Assembly: GCA_024138025.1 (NCBI GenBank)
Contig: JAMXBD010000055.1
Span: 1,240,001 to 1,304,000 of the forward strand
Length of the DNA stretch: 64,000 nt
DNA from: Combretum micranthum
Taxonomy: Eukaryota; Streptophyta; Magnoliopsida; Myrtales; Combretaceae
Reading direction: 5' to 3'
Shown here: in pieces, positions 14,252-25,628 of the stretch
How positions within the stretch are numbered: position 1 is the stretch's first letter
Layout: the number at the start of each line of letters is the position of its first letter
Translations under genes and position numbers: made by a program
The notes under the pieces: model-generated
The model's input: only the letters and a program-made list of their open reading frames with translations
Database searches by the model: none
What the model was told of the DNA's origin: nothing

Positions 14252-17200
14252 TCATGTGGAGATCCAGTTGCGACAAAGGCAGTGTACTTTGGCTAGTGCA
14301 GCCATATAATCGTCAGACCTGGACACGGATCCATGTTAAGCTTGCTACATTGCTAAGTTTGCACAAACTAGAGAAAGGTTTGTAAGGTTCATATTTTTAC
14401 CTCTCTCCATAGGAGGATCGGCATGCAGCAAGTATGCATTGTTTGGCAGCATCAGCTTTTTTCTGCAAAGAAGAAGCAAATAAAGCAGGCCAGCTTGATG
14501 ATGAATCCATTGAGATTGCATAGAGAAGTTTAAGCAGAAAAGACAGAGCCAAATGAAACAATTAAAATGATCTATTAATGCACTTTTGATATCTCTACTC
14601 TATGTGACATCGAATCTACTTGATAAAACATACTTCTTAAGCTTCTAAATTCAGAGTACAGAATTCAATTGCTAGTAAATCAAGCTAATAATTAAATTTT
14701 TGGGCAATCGATTTTCATTTAGATTCAATTCAGTAACTCACGACTTCAAGTGTGGCTTTGACAACCATTTCCTTTCCATGAGAGTAAATATTCTTCAACT
14801 TGAGTAGTCATACTATGATGAGGGATATTTTAGTTCATGCTTCTGCAATGACTAGGTGGAATGTAATCAAAAGATTTATGTGAAGGGTGAAGACTAACCT
14901 CGGCTTCATAATAAAGGCCAGCATATAGGGAAGCATAGAAATATTCATTTGGCTGCCCATTCTGGAAAGTAGAAACAAGCTACAAACACAAGAGGCATCA
15001 GTTGGATGATTATCATAATTTTCTCTAAACAAAAGTACAGAATCTTGAGGAAAAAAAAAAAAAAACACCAAGTTGCCAATTAGTTTTACACCTATCTGAT
15101 GTGATCAGATTATGATAAGCTTCCGTGTGAAGACTGAAGTGTGTGAAACATAGAGTAACATTGCAGGAAAAATGAATACAATGGCACTAAACGTCTGCAG
15201 ACTGAGGAAGGTCTTTGGCTGTCCCAGGACTGCCAATCTAAAGAGTAGAAACTTTGTGAATTATAGGTGAACAAAATTTGCATGAGTTCAACACAGCACA
15301 AAGCAAATAACAACTAGAATATAGAGCAAGTCGCGTCTTGGCCAAGTGAAAATCCTAGAATAACCAATGGCATTGGTTTACAACAAAAGATATCTGATCT
15401 TTAGATGATATTTAGTTAAGGTTAGCATCACAGCTATATCATATAACTAACATACATCAAGTGAATGACTCAAATTAGGTGGAGGTCGATTGATGATGTA
15501 GGGGTTAGAACCCAGAATTTTTTTGCTTTGATATCATAGTAAGGTTACCATCATGATTGTTTCATGTAAAAGTTTAAGCTTATAAATATGGTGTAAAATA
15601 TTATATTCATTACTTAACAATATCCATCATCATATGGCAAACATATTGTTAAGACACCTAGTGAAATTGCAGTTGCATTTGGTTAAAAATTGAAAAATTC
15701 CAACACAATATTCTACGAGTGTGACTACAAAGGAAAGTCTATGAAAACTATCTTTAGACATGCATTTTCAAATAATCAAGACAACGAGGAGTCAAATTCA
15801 CCTTTTCTGGATCACCCCCATCCTTGAACATATTATATGCTTCCCTCATCACTGCCCGTGGATCCCTGCCTACCTGCATCAGCTTAAACTAGCACAGTGA
15901 CACCTCTTTCTTCTTTGATTGTCACCAAGGAATGAAAAGGGAGCATCATTTGATAGGACTAAGCTTGCTTAATGCAAAATAGCATTAAGTTATGGCTTAC
16001 AGAACTGTTTTCTTTGCGAAGGTCTAGTAACCTACCTCTAGAAATCTCTTCCTTGCTTCATCAACTCCATATAATTGTGCTTCACACAGATAGCACCATA
16101 TTGATTCCTCCGTGTCACTTGGGTTCTGGGCAACATCAATGCGGAACTGTTCTGCACCCTCTTCAAACCTACAGGAAAAAAGGGTGAGTACAGTGACCTC
16201 ACAATCATGATAAACTATATACAAAAATCAGTGGAATCTTCATTTTGGCTTCCAAACTGAAATTTCTGGAATTGAAGGATGCAAGGAACATTTTACAAAT
16301 AATTGTAGGAAATTAAGCATGCTGTGCTAGGTAATGAAATTGCAGGCAAGTACAATGATGAACTCGGAAAAGCATAAAGTACCTGTCAACATAATAAAGT
16401 GATAGCCCCCTTTGCCAAAGATCTAAAATTAATACATAAGACAAGCAACCTTTTAAAAAATCTTTCATAAATCATCAATGCATAGAATGACAAGAAACAT
16501 AAATTTGCTAGACCTACATGCCTTTTGACGAGGATCCAGCTCGATAGCCTTGTCAAATTCTGCTAAAGAGCCCAATATATCACCCTGAGAACAGAACAAC
16601 AACTATAATTTGTTCAATAAAACTCAGGGACAAAACAAAGCAGTTTGCACCATACAAACAAAATATTTTAGACCAATCCATTCTGAAACTAGGAGCTCAG
16701 ACATTCCATTTTTGCATTCACTTTGAACTTCCATAAGCAATTCCAAAAAATTTCCTGACAACCTCAGAAAAGCATGTTGCCTCGAGAGTCTTTGGATCTG
16801 GTGATGTTGTAATTCCTAGTTAGACAAAAGTGGACTCAAATGGCTTATAGTTTGAACCTAAAGTTATGACAATTGATGTGAACCAAGAGATATGACTTGA
16901 TGCATCAATGGTGAAGCAATAGAGCCGCTGCTTATATGGACCTTTAATGGTTCAAATGCTTTCTGTTGGGGAAGCAGAAGCATAATAAATCAAAATCACC
17001 CATTATACCTTCCCCAATATCTGGATTTTTTGAAATGGCAACCTAAGTTATGACTTTTTCAGATTTACTACGTGAAATTGACATTGTTTTTTGTCTTATC
17101 ATCGCTTGAACTTGAAATGAATATTACTGGTTGGGACATACCGGGACAAGAAATCGAAGATAGAAAACATCTATCCTAATTGAGCATTCATCAATTCAGC

Positions 17201-17611
17201 AAAATAAATAATAGCTAAATTCCAATTACAAAATCTACAAAAAAAAAAAGTGAAGAAAATGGCATATTAAAATATCATAATAACTAATATATCCAAATAT
17301 TGACAAAATTGACATAAAATAGAAGAAAAGGAACTACAATGGACCTGTCTGAAGAGCAACATGCCACGGCGGATTGCGAGAACCGCTTCGCGGGTGTTGT
17401 TGCTGCTGCTGCCACCACCGGTTAATGCATCCCAGATGCCGGAAACCGAAGGAAGGAAGAATCTGCGGGAGATTACAGAAGGTGGTGTTTTATGGGGTTT
17501 GAGTGGAAGTTGAAGCAGTGATGGAAGTGGATTTAAACCTGAAGATGAAGGGATGATGCCTGACTTAGGAGACTCTAGTAAACTGAATTTCAAGTTGTTT
17601 AATGAAGCCAT
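14252..17611 (-). CDS. Chloroplast-targeted TPR-like protein, complete eight-exon gene (262 aa)
   Basis: Minus-strand exons: 17345-17611, 16518-16584, 16383-16422, 16036-16168, 15802-15873, 14899-14979, 14401-14462 and 14252-14318. They sum to 789 nt, every intron is GT-AG, and all phases join without a stop until TGA at 14252-14254. Residues 1 to about 65 are rich in Ser, Leu and Pro with basic residues and few acidic ones, as in a plastid transit peptide. Residues about 78-111 (AIRRGMLLFRQGD...FDKAIELDPRQKA) and 112-146 (YLWQRGLSLYYVDRFEEGAEQF) form two tetratricopeptide repeats. The conserved remainder includes YASLYAGLYYEAE and ends with the RSDDYMAALAKVHCLCRNW region. Plants and cyanobacteria share small TPR proteins of this kind. 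A scaffold role in the plastid is inferred; no catalytic motif is seen. The start is the first ATG of the transit peptide. The largest intron is 760 bp. Confidence 0.9.
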
Positions 17612-19443
17612 GCTTTTCTAGTACACGTGCTAGAGTGTTGTGTTAGTGAATTTATGTTTAAGGTTTGGTTGGTGTCAGACTGGATAAGGCGCCAAAATAA
17701 CAGAAATATTTTTAACATGTGAATGAGTAGGCTGTTTACAGAGATATATTATAACTGATATATTTATAATAAATGATTATGATTTTTTTTTTTAAATGTA
17801 TATGACATAATACCTGTATCCTATGATCATCGAATTTAATGTCTTTTTTTTCCAAAGGATGCATCATTTAGAAATACTTATCACATTTCAAAATATAAAA
17901 TAAAATTTTTGAGTTGCTTTGTATTGGATTATGCTAATGACAAAACCATTTAAGAGCATGTGCAATTATAAGGAACTTATTTAATATCATAGCATACCAT
18001 ATAGCATTTTAAAAAACTTTTTTTCTTTTCTTTTTAATTATAATGGAGATGGCGATTTGATCATAATACTTCTTACTTGATATATTAGTTACAAGGTCAT
18101 TAGCTTCTAAAAATCTATTCTCTCTAAGAATTTTTCACTTGATCTAAGGTTTTCCCGATTTATAGAGGTATACTTACTAAATCCTTCGATACATTTCACT
18201 AAGCAAATAGGAGACAATATTCTTATATAGTATTGCTACTATATATCTTAAGCCAAGTTTAAGTAAGATAGATTTACATTCTTAACTTTCTTGCCATCAA
18301 CATATTCTCACATATCTACTAACTTAATTGAAATAATCATATTAGATAACGTTAGGGGCTTATTGCTATCAAGTAGGCTCTCAAATTTAGAGGGCAAAGG
18401 CTTGCTAGGCCCCAAAAAATGTAGATCACAATTCTATTAGATCGATTTTTTCTACTGGGAAAAATTTGTGTAGTATCAAAAAGACAATAGGTTTTATAAG
18501 ATCATTCTTACAATTGTGAAAATTTTCAAAAAATAAGATTGTTTGTATGAGGATTTTTGTCATGGACATTTATTCTACATGCTCTAATAGATATTGAAAA
18601 ATGTATTATATAAAAAAGAGTCACACAGAAAATATATGGCAAAAAAAAAAAAAATTTCCACGTAATATATTTAAGAAAACACCCTCATCATTGGGTTGTC
18701 TCCATTATCGCCAGTTAGAATTCAAAAGAAAAAAGAAGTACCTTGCTAAAATAAGGTAGTAATATTATTAAGGAAAATAAAGTGGGTATTGATAAAGCCA
18801 TTATTATTATATTTTTCATATGCATTATGATGCGAGATAATCTTATAATTTGTCTATAAAAATGAAAAATGAAAAAAGAAATGCACTTCGCTGCAGGATT
18901 ATTCCAATTTTTCCTTTTCTTCAAAATTTACCGGTTTCAATTGCTGGATTCAAGCCAATAACTTTATTTCGTGTTTAGTAGGTAGTAATAAATCAAAATA
19001 AGATCGGGATTCTAATTCCATTTCCTTTTTGATATTTGAAAGCATTATTAAAAATTAAAATTGCAATTCCTTATAATCCACAGTTCCAGCTTCAAGAGAG
19101 TATTAGGTTCCACCTTCTTAAAAGCAAAATCACAATTTTCTTTCACCTTAAATTAATGGTTTTTACTTCAATTACTCTTTTATTCTATAAAAATTATTAT
19201 CTTTTTTTTTGTTAATATATTATTGACAAATCCTATTATATATCCATTTTGTGTCTGTAATCCATTTTTCAATGAATTACTCATTCTCTTATTGAATCCA
19301 TTCATTTTATTCTAATTTAATCCCAAAATGATTTCTATATATCATAATAATATTATAATGAGGCTTCTACGGTCCCATCGAGATTGCCTAATCAATCATT
19401 TAACCATTAAAATAAATATAATAATTGACATATTAATAATTCG
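17612..19443. other. Promoter side of the TPR gene, then AT-rich intergenic DNA
   Basis: The first 100-200 bases hold the 5' flank of the TPR gene; no clear TATA was picked out. The rest is low-complexity with A and T runs. Short ORFs (18715-18924 minus, 19328-19549 plus) are not credible genes, and the latter runs into the hAT element. Confidence 0.4.
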
Positions 19444-19451
19444 ATCACGGT
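19444..19451. repeat. Left 8-bp target-site duplication of hAT element (ATCACGGT)
   Basis: Identical to 20164-20171 on the other side of the element. An 8-bp duplication is diagnostic of hAT-superfamily insertion. Confidence 0.85.
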
Positions 19452-20163
19452 TAGGGGTGTGCAAAAAAACGATAAAACCAAAAAACCGAATCGAAATCAT
19501 AAAACCAATTCGAAAAATATGGTTAACCGATCCGTTGGTTTCGGTTTAGGATTATGGTTTTTATTTTTTTGGTTTTTTGTTTCGGTTTTGGTTTGTAACC
19601 ATAAAGAACCAATGGTTAACGGTTAACCATTTTAATATTTATAAGTATATTATATATATAATTTACATATACATATAATTATTTTTTAAAATATATATAG
19701 ACATAATTTACATATATATATATATAATTTATCTATGTTAATATTTCTTGGATTTTGATTAAAATACTATCGTCCTATGTTTGATGGAGTTAATGTGGTA
19801 ATTGATTCGGTTTGATTTTATTGACAATGATACATCCAAAGGTTTGTTTTTCCTCTTTTCTTTTATTTGATTTTCTTTTTTTTTTTTAGCTCTTGTAATA
19901 TATATAATAATTTAAAGAAAAATTCTATTATAAAGGCTAAAAATTAAGCTTTGTTTAAATTATCAATTTGATTTGTTGAGACTATACGTTAAATGGTTAA
20001 AAACCAAAAATCGAATAAATTAATTGAATAAAACGGTTAACCGTTAAAGCAGTTAATCATTTATAATGAACGATTAAAGATCGGAATATTAAAAAACCAA
20101 TTATTACGGTTAGATTCAAAAAATAGAACCACGGACCGGTTAACCGATCCATGAACACCCCTA
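19452..20163. mobile_element. Non-autonomous hAT-type element (712 bp)
   Basis: Terminal inverted repeats TAGGGGTGT...ACACCCCTA are flanked by a perfect 8-bp direct repeat, ATCACGGT. The subterminal regions carry many short inverted motifs (GGTTAACCG, CGGTTTTGG and their complements), which in hAT elements bind the transposase. The centre is AT-rich and there is no coding region, so mobility would depend on a transposase made elsewhere. The perfect duplication implies a fairly recent insertion. Confidence 0.85.
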
Positions 20164-20171
20164 ATCACGGT
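20164..20171. repeat. Right 8-bp target-site duplication of hAT element
   Basis: ATCACGGT, identical to 19444-19451. Confidence 0.85.
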
Positions 20172-21240
20172 TAGATATAGTGAGCCATTGGATAATGATA
20201 GGATCAGTTCCGTCAAAATTAATTACAGAACTATTAAATTTCTCCATTATAATTTATAATTTAGTGACGTTAACATAAAACTCCTAAATTGGATAAATAA
20301 GTTCAAATCCCCCTCCAATTATAAAAGAAAAAAAAAAAGTTGCCGAATTGAAAATTTCATTGCTTCTACCTCTCTGAAACACAGCCATAGCACACGGATG
20401 GCCAAGGCTCCATTCGCTGTAAACATAATATGCTTTTTCCTAAAATTATTTTCCTTAAAATTAATATATATATATATTTATGCATTTTACTATATTTATA
20501 AAAAATATTAATTTTTTCTAATACTTTATTTACAAATATTAGATAATTCATAATTTTATTTGTATATATTAATACCAATATTTTATTATAATAATATTAT
20601 TCAAACATTTTATTTAACAACAACATCATAAATACACAAAATCTTGGAACATGTACAATTATAAGCTCCTAGTTGAATTTAATGTATCACTAGTTATATC
20701 GGTGCTAACAAATGATAGTTGAGTAATAAATTAAAATATTTAATTTTTATTGTATAAATATATATTTTATAAAATTACTTCTATATTTTTATGAACTTCT
20801 ATAAATCCCAAATGGTAAATCCTCGATTAGTAATTCCATATCCATGCCTCTTAAGCCCACATTTCTGATTTTCAATAAAATTTCTTATACCATCTAATAT
20901 GACTCCTTAAAACTATCTAATATACTCACTTATAAAATATTTTTGAATTTATAGACACTGACGTCTTTTTACTTTAATAATTCAAGTAGACGATGCACCT
21001 GTGATGCATGTACAAATAAAACAGCTCAACATATATAAATTAAGCAGATATATTATTTTGATAGGTTGGAGGAGGACTACCTTAAGTAGTCCTGGAAATT
21101 AGAAAATTAATTCAAATCATAATTACAATTGTATTTTCCACAAGTAACTTCTTTATGGTAACTGTCATGCAGTTATAATATTAAAAATATTTACATTAAA
21201 GGTACTATTAGATCGATATATAAAGATACATGCTTAGGCT
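20172..21240. other. AT-rich intergenic DNA
   Basis: Nothing recognised. The 70-codon minus ORF at 20366-20578 is mostly Ile, Tyr and Lys codons from A/T-rich sequence. Confidence 0.45.
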
Positions 21241-21780
21241 AAAAAATGAAAATACTATATCTATTCAACCCTTATTTAATTCTATTCAAACCTTATTTAA
21301 TTTCATGATTTCAAGGATACTAAAAATATTTTACACCAAAGACTATGTCCATTCAACCCCTATTTAATTTTATTCAAACCCTATTTAATTTCATGATTTC
21401 AGATATACCAAAAATATTTTACGCTCATATCCTAAAAACAATATATTAAAAACATTTATACTAAAAATATTTACACTAAAGAGCTTTTGCTTTAGTAGTA
21501 TAACTATGTTTATTCAATCCCTATTTACTTCTATTCGAACCATATTTAATTTAATGATTTCAAGGATACCAAAAATATTATATGCTCATATATTAAAAAA
21601 AGAAAAGTCTATATCTATTCTACCCCTATTTAATTCTATTCAAATCCTATTTAATTTTATGATTTTAGGAATACAAAAAATATTTTACGCCTACATGCTA
21701 AAAACATTATAATAAAAATATTTATACTATAAATATTAACACTAAAGACACTAAAGCAGGTGCTTTTACTTCAATAGTAT
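21241..21780. repeat. AT-rich minisatellite of imperfect units
   Basis: At least four imperfect copies of a module begin near 21255, 21345, 21505 and 21610. Each contains TATTCAACCCCTATTTAAT, a second TATTCAAACC, ATTTAATTTCATGATTTCA, and AAAAATATTTTACGC. Spacing varies from about 90 to 160 bp because some units carry an extra ATTTACACTAAAG segment. The 68-codon plus ORF here is a by-product of the repeat. Confidence 0.7.
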
Positions 21781-22393
21781 AAATATATAGTTAACAAGTC
21801 TCTAATTTTTTCCCATTCAATTCTTTCCATTCTTAAAGTGAAATCTACACATCAACTACAACAAAAATAATATAACAATACTTTCTTAGATCCAGAACTC
21901 TTGCAAAGCTAGTTCGACAATTAATATTCCATCAAGTGATTTATCTATAAAACACTTTAATATCATTTTTTGATATGAGGGAATGAACCTAAGACTAAAT
22001 TACGATTTGGAATTCTATATTCATTTCCGCATTTGCGCACATTGCTGAAAACAAAAATTTTGAAGAGTGGTTTGATTTCACATTCACAGGAATGTGATTT
22101 CATTTTGTCGTAGGGTAATTGAAAAATTCCATATCAGTCATTCCATTTCCTTCAATCAGTGCAATGAATTGACTTCATTTTATTCTTCCAATTCCAATGA
22201 TAAATTACATTGAAAGATAATAATATTTATAGGTATATTTATTTGAGATTATAAAGTTTGTGAGTAAGTTTATTTAAATTATAATATTTCAAGTAGTTAA
22301 AAATAGATAATAACGTTTAAGAAATAAATTTATTATAGGATATAATATTTTGAGTTGTTAAAAAGATGTTACAATATTTCGAAAAGTGGGTTG
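21781..22393. other. AT-rich intergenic DNA
   Basis: No gene or repeat boundary recognised. Confidence 0.4.
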
Positions 22394-22401
22394 ATTAAGG
22401 T

Positions 22402-23225
22402 TAGGGCTGTTCATTGAACATAAAAGTAAAATGTGTTTCTTATATATTTCGGTTTGGTTTACAGTTCGGTTCAGGATAAACCTAAACGGTTACGGTTCGA
22501 TTCGAGGGCTCGAACGAAACCAAACTATTTGAATCCGAATCGAACTGCTTCACATTAAAATAAATATAAAAATAAATAAGAACCATTTTATTTATTTATA
22601 ATTATTAGGTATTACATATTAGGACTTGTATTACTCTAAGATTAATTCAATAAAATGTAAAATTCTTATCATGAAATACCTTTACAGGAGCAAGTTTTAT
22701 ATTAGGTTGCAACAACTACAACCAACAATACTGAAATAATTTAGAACTTTAAACTAATTAGTACAATAAAAATTTAAATACATGATAAAGAAAGAATATT
22801 ACAAGTAAATGTAGAATTAATACAAAAGAATAATTTTCTTAGTTAGTGTTATAGATTTATTAAAAATGTATGTTATTTTAAATTCGTTTTGAAAAATATT
22901 TTTAAAATGGGATAATATATGTCTTTGAAAATTTTAAATATATGATTTGATATAATGATAAGTGACTTTAATTTTTATGCGACATTTCTCAATCTAAACA
23001 TCTTTTTTTTTTGCGAACTTAAATGACTATTAATATTATTTATTAAAACTAAATATTTTAAAAGTAGTTCGAACCGAACAGGACCAAACCAAACTACATG
23101 TGAAATGGTTTGGTTCGAAACCTCGAACCATTAAAAGCGGTTCAATTCATTAAGGGTTTGAACCGAACCGTCTTGAATGCGGTTTGGTTCTGTTCAACCA
23201 GTGAGCCAAACCATGAACATTCCTA
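22402..23225. mobile_element. Second non-autonomous hAT-type element (824 bp)
   Basis: Ends TAGGGCTGTTCAT and ATGAACATTCCTA are imperfect inverted repeats. The flanking octamers ATTAAGGT (22394-22401) and ATTGAGGT (23226-23233) differ at one position. Subterminal regions carry many GGTTCGA and CCAAACC motifs in both orientations. There is no coding capacity. It resembles the 19452 element in organisation but not in interior sequence, and its decayed ends suggest an older insertion. Confidence 0.75.
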
Positions 23226-23233
23226 ATTGAGGT

Positions 23234-23520
23234 TACCATTAACATGTGTTATAATGTCATAATATGCTAGATATTATGAGTTTTAATTTTAAATATTTAT
23301 TTGAATGAAATTTATCGATAGTAACTTTAATTGACTTACTTATCTAAACATTGTAATCTTTTTAACCACTCAAAATATTATAACCTCTAATAAACTTAAC
23401 ATTAGCCATTATGATATTATGATGTAATTCTACCTTATTTTTTATAATATTCTCCCCTTTTTTACTTAAAAAAAAAAAAAAAAAAGACGCTGTATTTCTG
23501 AAACTAACGGGTCTAAAATC
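23234..23520. other. AT-rich intergenic DNA
   Basis: No gene is recognised. It ends with an A homopolymer (about 23467-23485) just before the promoter region. Confidence 0.4.
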
Positions 23521-23680
23521 GGCCCATGTTATGGTTTCGAACTTTCGATGCCAAGCTCATCCTGCCATCGGGCTTTTGCCTGCTTTCCCAATCTCACCTT
23601 AAAAACACGCAGACACACTAAAACCAAAACCGTAACCCTAACCCTAGTTGATCGTCTCCAAGCTTCGGCCTTTATAAACC
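23521..23680 (+). promoter_or_regulatory. snoRNA/ribosomal-protein-type promoter: GGCCCA, telo-box, TATA
   Basis: Three elements lie in order: GGCCCAT at about 23522, a double telo-box AACCCTAACCCTAG at 23634-23647, and TTTATAAACC at 23671-23680. In plants this combination is typical of genes for ribosome production, including snoRNA genes. A C/D snoRNA does follow at 24117. The local increase in G+C over both flanks is also typical of a promoter and first exon. The 74-codon ORF at 23548-23772 covers the promoter and is not a coding region. Confidence 0.7.
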
Positions 23681-23837
23681 CCAGTACCCACTCTCATCTC
23701 CGTCGCCTTGTAGTAACGTTCTCTGTCCACCTTTACTCTAATTTCAATTTCAATTTCGTTTTTCCTGTTTAAGTTTTCAGGTCAATATTTTTACTCTATA
23801 GGGCTTTACTTGAAAAATGGGAGCTTCTTTTCCAGCA

Positions 23838-23923
23838 ATGATGATAATGTTTTATCCCAGCTCATTACGAGACCTTTCGTGGTCCGGGAGTAGAACTGTT
23901 TCCGACATATTATCTGAGTCCTA
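23838..23923 (+). ncRNA. Possible C/D-box-like RNA (weak)
   Basis: ATGATGA (box C-like) lies near 23839 and CTGA (box D-like) near 23918. Just inside them are complementary TAATGT and ACATATTA, and an inner hairpin ACGAGACCTTTCGT stands between CCC and GGG. There is no clear terminal stem outside the boxes, and no guide target is recognised. It could equally be part of a host exon. Confidence 0.25.
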
Positions 23924-24116
23924 TTTCTCCCATTTTTTCTATCTTTAAAAAGCTTTGTTCGACCTTACTGTGTTAGATTCCAAATTTAATCTACAAAGTT
24001 CTGATTTTTACACTCACCCAATAAAAAATAATGAATTTTTACACGAACCCGATAAAGAATTTTCGTGATAAGTTGTTCGGTGGTATTAAGATTTCTGTTG
24101 TTTTGTCTTTGGAAAT

Positions 24117-24203
24117 GTTCCCTATGATGTTTTTAGTATTATCCATGCTAATTCTGATATATCCATGATTGAATCAATTCTAATTAGTTTTGACTGAGGG
24201 AAC
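24117..24203 (+). ncRNA. snoR53Y: C/D-box snoRNA, snR53/snoR53Y-like
   Basis: A perfect terminal stem GTTCCC/GGGAAC encloses box C (ATGATGT, 24124-24130), box D' (CTGA, 24154-24157), a C'-like ATGATTG (24165-24171) and box D (CTGA, 24194-24197), giving 87 nt in all. The guide upstream of D' contains CCATGCTAAT. This pairs for ten bases with ATTAGCATGG, which I recall as a conserved part of 18S rRNA. The fifth base from D' falls on the A of ATTA. That is the site methylated through snR53 in yeast and snoR53Y in plants (18S A about 796/801). The terminal base of box C departs from the usual RTGATGA. It lies 440 bp downstream of the telo-box/TATA promoter, as expected for a plant snoRNA transcript. 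The target assignment rests on memory of the rRNA sequence. Confidence 0.75.
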
Positions 24204-24880
24204 TTATGTAAATGAAGCATCATGAATTTTATGTTATGGTGTTTATTGCTATTATTGTTATTGATTTTTTTTTAAATTTTATGTTTGGGTATTTTGAATG
24301 ATCAAAGCTTCCTCCAAGCTTTAATCTTTAGAAAACCAGATTTTTTTTACAATTTGGTGGTTGAATGTTGTGATTTGTAAATAAGCTAACTGAAGTATGC
24401 CCCTCAATTTTTTTTTTTTTATAAATATGTAATAAGAATGTTGCTGAGCTATTTGTTAATTTAAGATTGGAACTAGTTACCCATACGCTTGCTTGGAAAT
24501 GTTTTTGCTGCTAGCTGGGCTACTGTGCAATGTCTATCTATCTTTTGTTCAATGAGATTCTTTGTAATTAGATGAACTCGAACCTTTGGTGCTGTTAAGT
24601 TATTATCTGCTGTAATTAGTCTGTGAATTCTTCTGTCTGCTTAAACTTAGGGTAATTTTATATTAAGCATTTGATGCAAGTTTCTGTGATTTGATGTAAG
24701 TGTATGAGTAATACAAAGCTCGTTATTTCCATGCTTAGGATAGTGTTAAACGCTATTGACAGCTGAAAATTGGTTGTGTAATAAGCTAGCTTGGTTTGGT
24801 GATTGCTTTTCATTGTAATTATAGTTTTGTTTCTGGCACTGTTTATGTGTCTTCTAATACCTAGTTTTAGTTTGAATAGA
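24204..24880 (+). other. Non-coding stretch between snoRNA and hairpin array
   Basis: No ORF or further snoRNA with a closing stem was found. TGTGATT and CTGA motifs occur near 24370-24400 but are not paired with a terminal stem. The sequence is T-rich like a plant intron. Confidence 0.35.
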
Positions 24881-25011
24881 AGGGGTGTTGAGCAAACTCA
24901 TAGACTATAGCATTACAATCTAGTAAATATGTGTAGTTTGTAGTTTCCTTAGATTGCACTATATGCTCAGATTGATGATGAATCTAGTTTGTTAGGTAGA
25001 TAAATAGTTAT

Positions 25012-25147
25012 TTATGTGGACTTGATCTATATAGATCCAGTCACAAACTTCATATGACAAATGATCAACACATGTTTGCAAGTGTTGATATTTAGGTAAT
25101 TTGTTAATAGTTTGTGGCCGGGTCTTTATGGATCTGGTGCATATGAA
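25012..25147 (+). ncRNA. Fold-back A1 (candidate small-RNA hairpin)
   Basis: The 5' arm ATGTGGACTTGATCTATATA, then GATCCAGTCACAAACT, pairs with the 3' arm AGTTTGTGGCCGGGTCTTTA, then TGGATCTGGTGCATAT, over about 38 positions with scattered mismatches and G-U pairs. Pairing continues at GATCAACAC/GTGTTGAT. The loop is short. It is compatible with a plant miRNA-type precursor, but I recognise no known miRNA in it. Confidence 0.4.
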
Positions 25148-25272
25148 TTTTTTAGACATTTTAACAATCTCCTAACCTTTACATTACAATCTAGTAAGTT
25201 CATGTAGTTTCTTATGCGACCTACATGCTTAGATTGGTGATGGATCAAAGTTTGTTGATTGATATGGTTGAT

Positions 25273-25422
25273 ATTTGTGTAGACTTAGTCTATATAGATC
25301 CAACCTCAAACTACATGTATTGCACATGATAACACTTGGTTAAATATTGGTGACAATTGTTGTTGTATATGATACAACTTTGTAGTTTGTGGTCGGGTCT
25401 TTATGGACCCAGTTTACATGAG
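25273..25422 (+). ncRNA. Fold-back A2 (candidate small-RNA hairpin)
   Basis: The second copy of the A hairpin has a 5' arm containing GTAGACTTAGTCTATATAGA and CCTCAAACTACA, and a 3' arm containing TGTAGTTTGTGGTCGGGTCT and GGACCCAGTTTAC. Several differences from A1 occur on both arms, some of which keep the pairing. Confidence 0.4.
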
Positions 25423-25628
25423 TTTTCATGATTTCAATTGTTGCTTCACCTATATTTGATTGGTGATGATATAAAAATATAAGGACTTGTAAAATAATGG
25501 TTCGTGTGGGATTATAGGAGTAAAGATTGCATAGGCCATTCAATTGCATTACACAGGTAGCAAAGGAATTACATTGTTATTGAAGTTGATGCATCTGACT
25601 TGGTCTATTTGGTCTAAGTAGTAACAAG

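Noticed and set aside
23634..23647. Interstitial telomere repeat (AACCCTAACCCTAG)
   Set aside because: Only two units, placed just upstream of a TATA box. This is the promoter telo-box, not a telomeric remnant.
23548..23772. 74-codon plus ORF over the telo-box region
   Set aside because: It contains the promoter elements and TATA box themselves, and the residues are a translation of telo-box and leader sequence.
25463..25596. C/D snoRNA from GTGATGA at 25463 and CTGA near 25592
   Set aside because: No complementary terminal stem, and the spacing is long. Likewise ATGATGA at 26490 with CTGA at 26566.
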